This document shows, in pieces, positions 20,331 to 21,569 of a stretch of DNA of 21,569 nt. Made by a program: the position numbers and the translations under genes. The notes below the pieces were generated by a model. That model searched no databases. It saw only the letters and a list, made by a program, of their open reading frames with translations, and was not told the DNA's origin. This DNA comes from Poteriospumella lacustris. Lineage: Eukaryota > Sar > Chrysophyceae > Chromulinales > Dinobryaceae. Position 1 is the stretch's first letter. Every line of letters starts with the position of its first letter. The stretch is from NCBI GenBank assembly GCA_008000375.1, contig SMOI01000033.1, forward strand, positions 44,277 through 65,845, written 5' to 3'.

Positions 20331-20429
20331 GCTCTGATAGCTCAGTCGGTAGAGCATTCGGCTGTTAAGCAAGCCACCTACAAGGTAGTTGAAACCGAAA
20401 GGTCGAGAGATCGAGACTCTCTTGGAGCG
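20331..20429 (+). tRNA. tRNA-Asn (anticodon GTT) with a 26-nt intron
   Basis: All stems fold: acceptor GCTCTGA with TTGGAGC (two G-U pairs), D stem GCTC/GAGC, anticodon stem TTCGG/CCGAA, T stem GAGAG/CTCTC. Anticodon GTT is at 20364-20366 and the discriminator is G; CCA is not encoded. The intron at 20368-20393 begins at the canonical site after position 37 and contains its own small hairpin (ACCTAC/GTAGT). The mature length is 73 nt. The internal A box (TAGCTCAGTCGG) is perfect. The T loop is ATCGAGA, so position 54 is A instead of T and the B box is imperfect. It supplies Asn for AAC/AAT codons. Confidence 0.9.
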
Positions 20430-20433
20430 TATC

Positions 20434-20438
20434 TTTTT
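20434..20438 (+). terminator. RNA polymerase III termination T-tract
   Basis: A run of five T begins 5 nt after the last tRNA base, the usual position and length for Pol III termination in eukaryotes. Confidence 0.75.
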
Positions 20439-20638
20439 CACTTTTTGTCTTCATCATGACCACCTCTCCCGACTTGCAACTTCCTCGTCACTCGCTGTTT
20501 CTTTGGATCAGATTCTTTTTCTTGTCAACGAGATGATTTAGATTGACTTGAAGTCAGTTTCGTTATTTCTTTTCCATTGTTTACTTTGTATTGAGGACAA
20601 CGATTGTTTGTCCTTGTTGCTTTTCGGTTTGAACGACA
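20439..20638 (+). promoter_or_regulatory. Promoter/5' leader region of malonyl-CoA decarboxylase
   Basis: About 200 bp of T-rich sequence lie between the tRNA terminator and the MCD start codon. A short inverted repeat (AGGACAA, 7-nt loop, TTGTCCT) lies at 20594-20614, ending 24 nt before the ATG; it may be chance. No TATA box is obvious. Confidence 0.35.
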
Positions 20639-21569
20639 ATGTGCTCTATCTCACGACGAGTGATGTGGGGTGTATCTAAAGCTAACAGCAAAGCTACGCA
20701 TCGATTTGTCACAAGATTTTTGTCAATTACAAGTGAAGAGTTGCGGAAATATGGCGGCCTAAATGAATCTGATCGTGTTGCAATGATCATTCAACACTCA
20801 TCGTCGGCTTCTGTAGTTGAGCCAGGTGTATTTGAACACTTTGACCCATCTTTGGCCAGAGGCGTTGTAGAATTGAGACAAGATATTTCCACGGTCCTCA
20901 CCTCCAAAAACCAACAAGAGCAAAAACGAAAATTGTCCCCTGGTGCCATCTCGGCCTTGACTGAGGCCGATACAGCCACATCGAAATGGTTGGGCCAATT
21001 CTACGCACATGATCAAGTTGTGTTACGACCCATCAACTTTGCCACCTCCAGTACAGCTACGATTGAGGCGGTCGTAGATAGAGAGAAGGTTTTAAGCTCG
21101 GTCACAATTGACAATCTAAAGTCGAGGCTGTCGAATGGTCGCTATTTGTATGGCCTGTTTCACAAGGACATTCCCGAAGACCCTCTTGTTTTCGTCCATA
21201 TCGTTCTGACCAACGAATTCTCCGGTTCTATAGAGTAAGCGCTGATATGTTTGTGCGATTCAGACTTCCCATCTTACCTCCATGTCTGTATCACAGCGCT
21301 GTTGAACACAACGTGGAGGTGACGGATCCACAGTATGCGATGTTCTATTCCATTAGTTCCAGTTATACTGCTCTCAGTACGTTTGCTTTCGTATTCACGT
21401 TGCTCCTCGTGTCCTGATCTAATGCCTTCTTTCTTTTCTCTCTTGGACTTTTGTTTTGCAGAAAACATTGGCCTGCCTCAGCTTCTCTTGAAGCGCGCCA
21501 AAGAAATGCTACAAGATACGACGCCCAGCATACACACGTACAGTACCTTGTCTCCAATTCCTGGCTTCA
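20639..21569 (+). CDS. MLYCD: Malonyl-CoA decarboxylase, 5' part (partial at right edge)
   Basis: Converts malonyl-CoA to acetyl-CoA and CO2. Exons seen: 20639-21234, 21297-21376 and 21462 to the edge; introns 21235-21296 (62 nt, GTAAGC...CACAG) and 21377-21461 (85 nt, GTACGT...TTGCAG). They splice in frame into at least 261 residues. The family signature is clear: LARGVVELRQDI in the N-terminal helical domain, YGLFHKDIPEDPLVFVHIVLT, MFYSISSSY, then LPQLLLKRAKEML and LSPIPGF at the window edge, closely matching animal and plant MCD. The catalytic His of the C-terminal acyltransferase-like domain lies beyond the window. The first 35 residues are rich in Arg, Lys, Ser and Thr and lack acidic residues, consistent with a mitochondrial presequence. 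A peroxisomal C-terminal signal cannot be checked here. The gene is head-to-head with the adenylyl cyclase gene, with the tRNA between them. Confidence 0.92.

Noticed and set aside
20594-20614. 7-bp inverted repeat in the MCD leader as a regulatory hairpin
   Set aside because: A 7-bp stem with a 7-nt loop is expected by chance in sequence of this length; nothing else supports a function.
1-21569. Mobile elements, CRISPR arrays, bacterial-type operons or a biosynthetic or defence system
   Set aside because: No transposase, reverse transcriptase, terminal repeat pair or spaced direct-repeat array was seen; the tandem repeats are simple microsatellites and the genes are ordinary eukaryotic families.

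Overview
The window is nuclear DNA from a eukaryotic microbe. Genes are split by short GT-AG introns (62-86 nt), proteins are eukaryote-type multidomain enzymes, and a tRNA gene carries an intron plus a Pol III T-tract. The acetyl-CoA carboxylase begins with a signal peptide, a Phe directly after the predicted cleavage site, and a Ser/Thr/basic stretch without acidic residues. That is the bipartite plastid-targeting pattern of algae with complex red plastids, so a photosynthetic stramenopile (diatom or relative) is the best guess. I cannot name the species.

Layout, left to right: (1) 1-901, minus: 5' part of a PI3/PI4-kinase-family gene (PIK helical region plus start of a PH domain), running off the left edge. 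(2) 1211-2707, plus: WS/DGAT-type acyltransferase, divergent from gene 1. (3) 3001-3684, minus: SWEET sugar transporter, convergent with gene 2. (4) 4205-10843, plus: plastid-type acetyl-CoA carboxylase, 4 exons, 2143 aa, divergent from SWEET. A weak 92-codon ORF lies between them. (5) 10844-13267: 2.4 kb without a credible gene, full of simple repeats, with a pyrimidine/purine strand switch between two convergent genes. (6) 13268-20093, minus: soluble adenylyl cyclase (ADCY10-like), 3 exons, 2224 aa. (7) 20331-20429, plus: intron-bearing tRNA-Asn(GTT). (8) 20639 to the right edge, plus: malonyl-CoA decarboxylase, 3 exons seen, 3' part outside the window.

Functionally the window is rich in carbon and lipid metabolism. 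ACC makes malonyl-CoA from acetyl-CoA and bicarbonate; MCD destroys malonyl-CoA; the WS/DGAT enzyme would esterify fatty acyl-CoA into storage lipid; SWEET moves sugar; the ADCY10-type cyclase belongs to a family activated by bicarbonate, the co-substrate of ACC. Whether this grouping means anything or is chance is open. Every multi-exon model was built by hand from splice consensus, reading frame and family similarity; none has been tested against transcripts.
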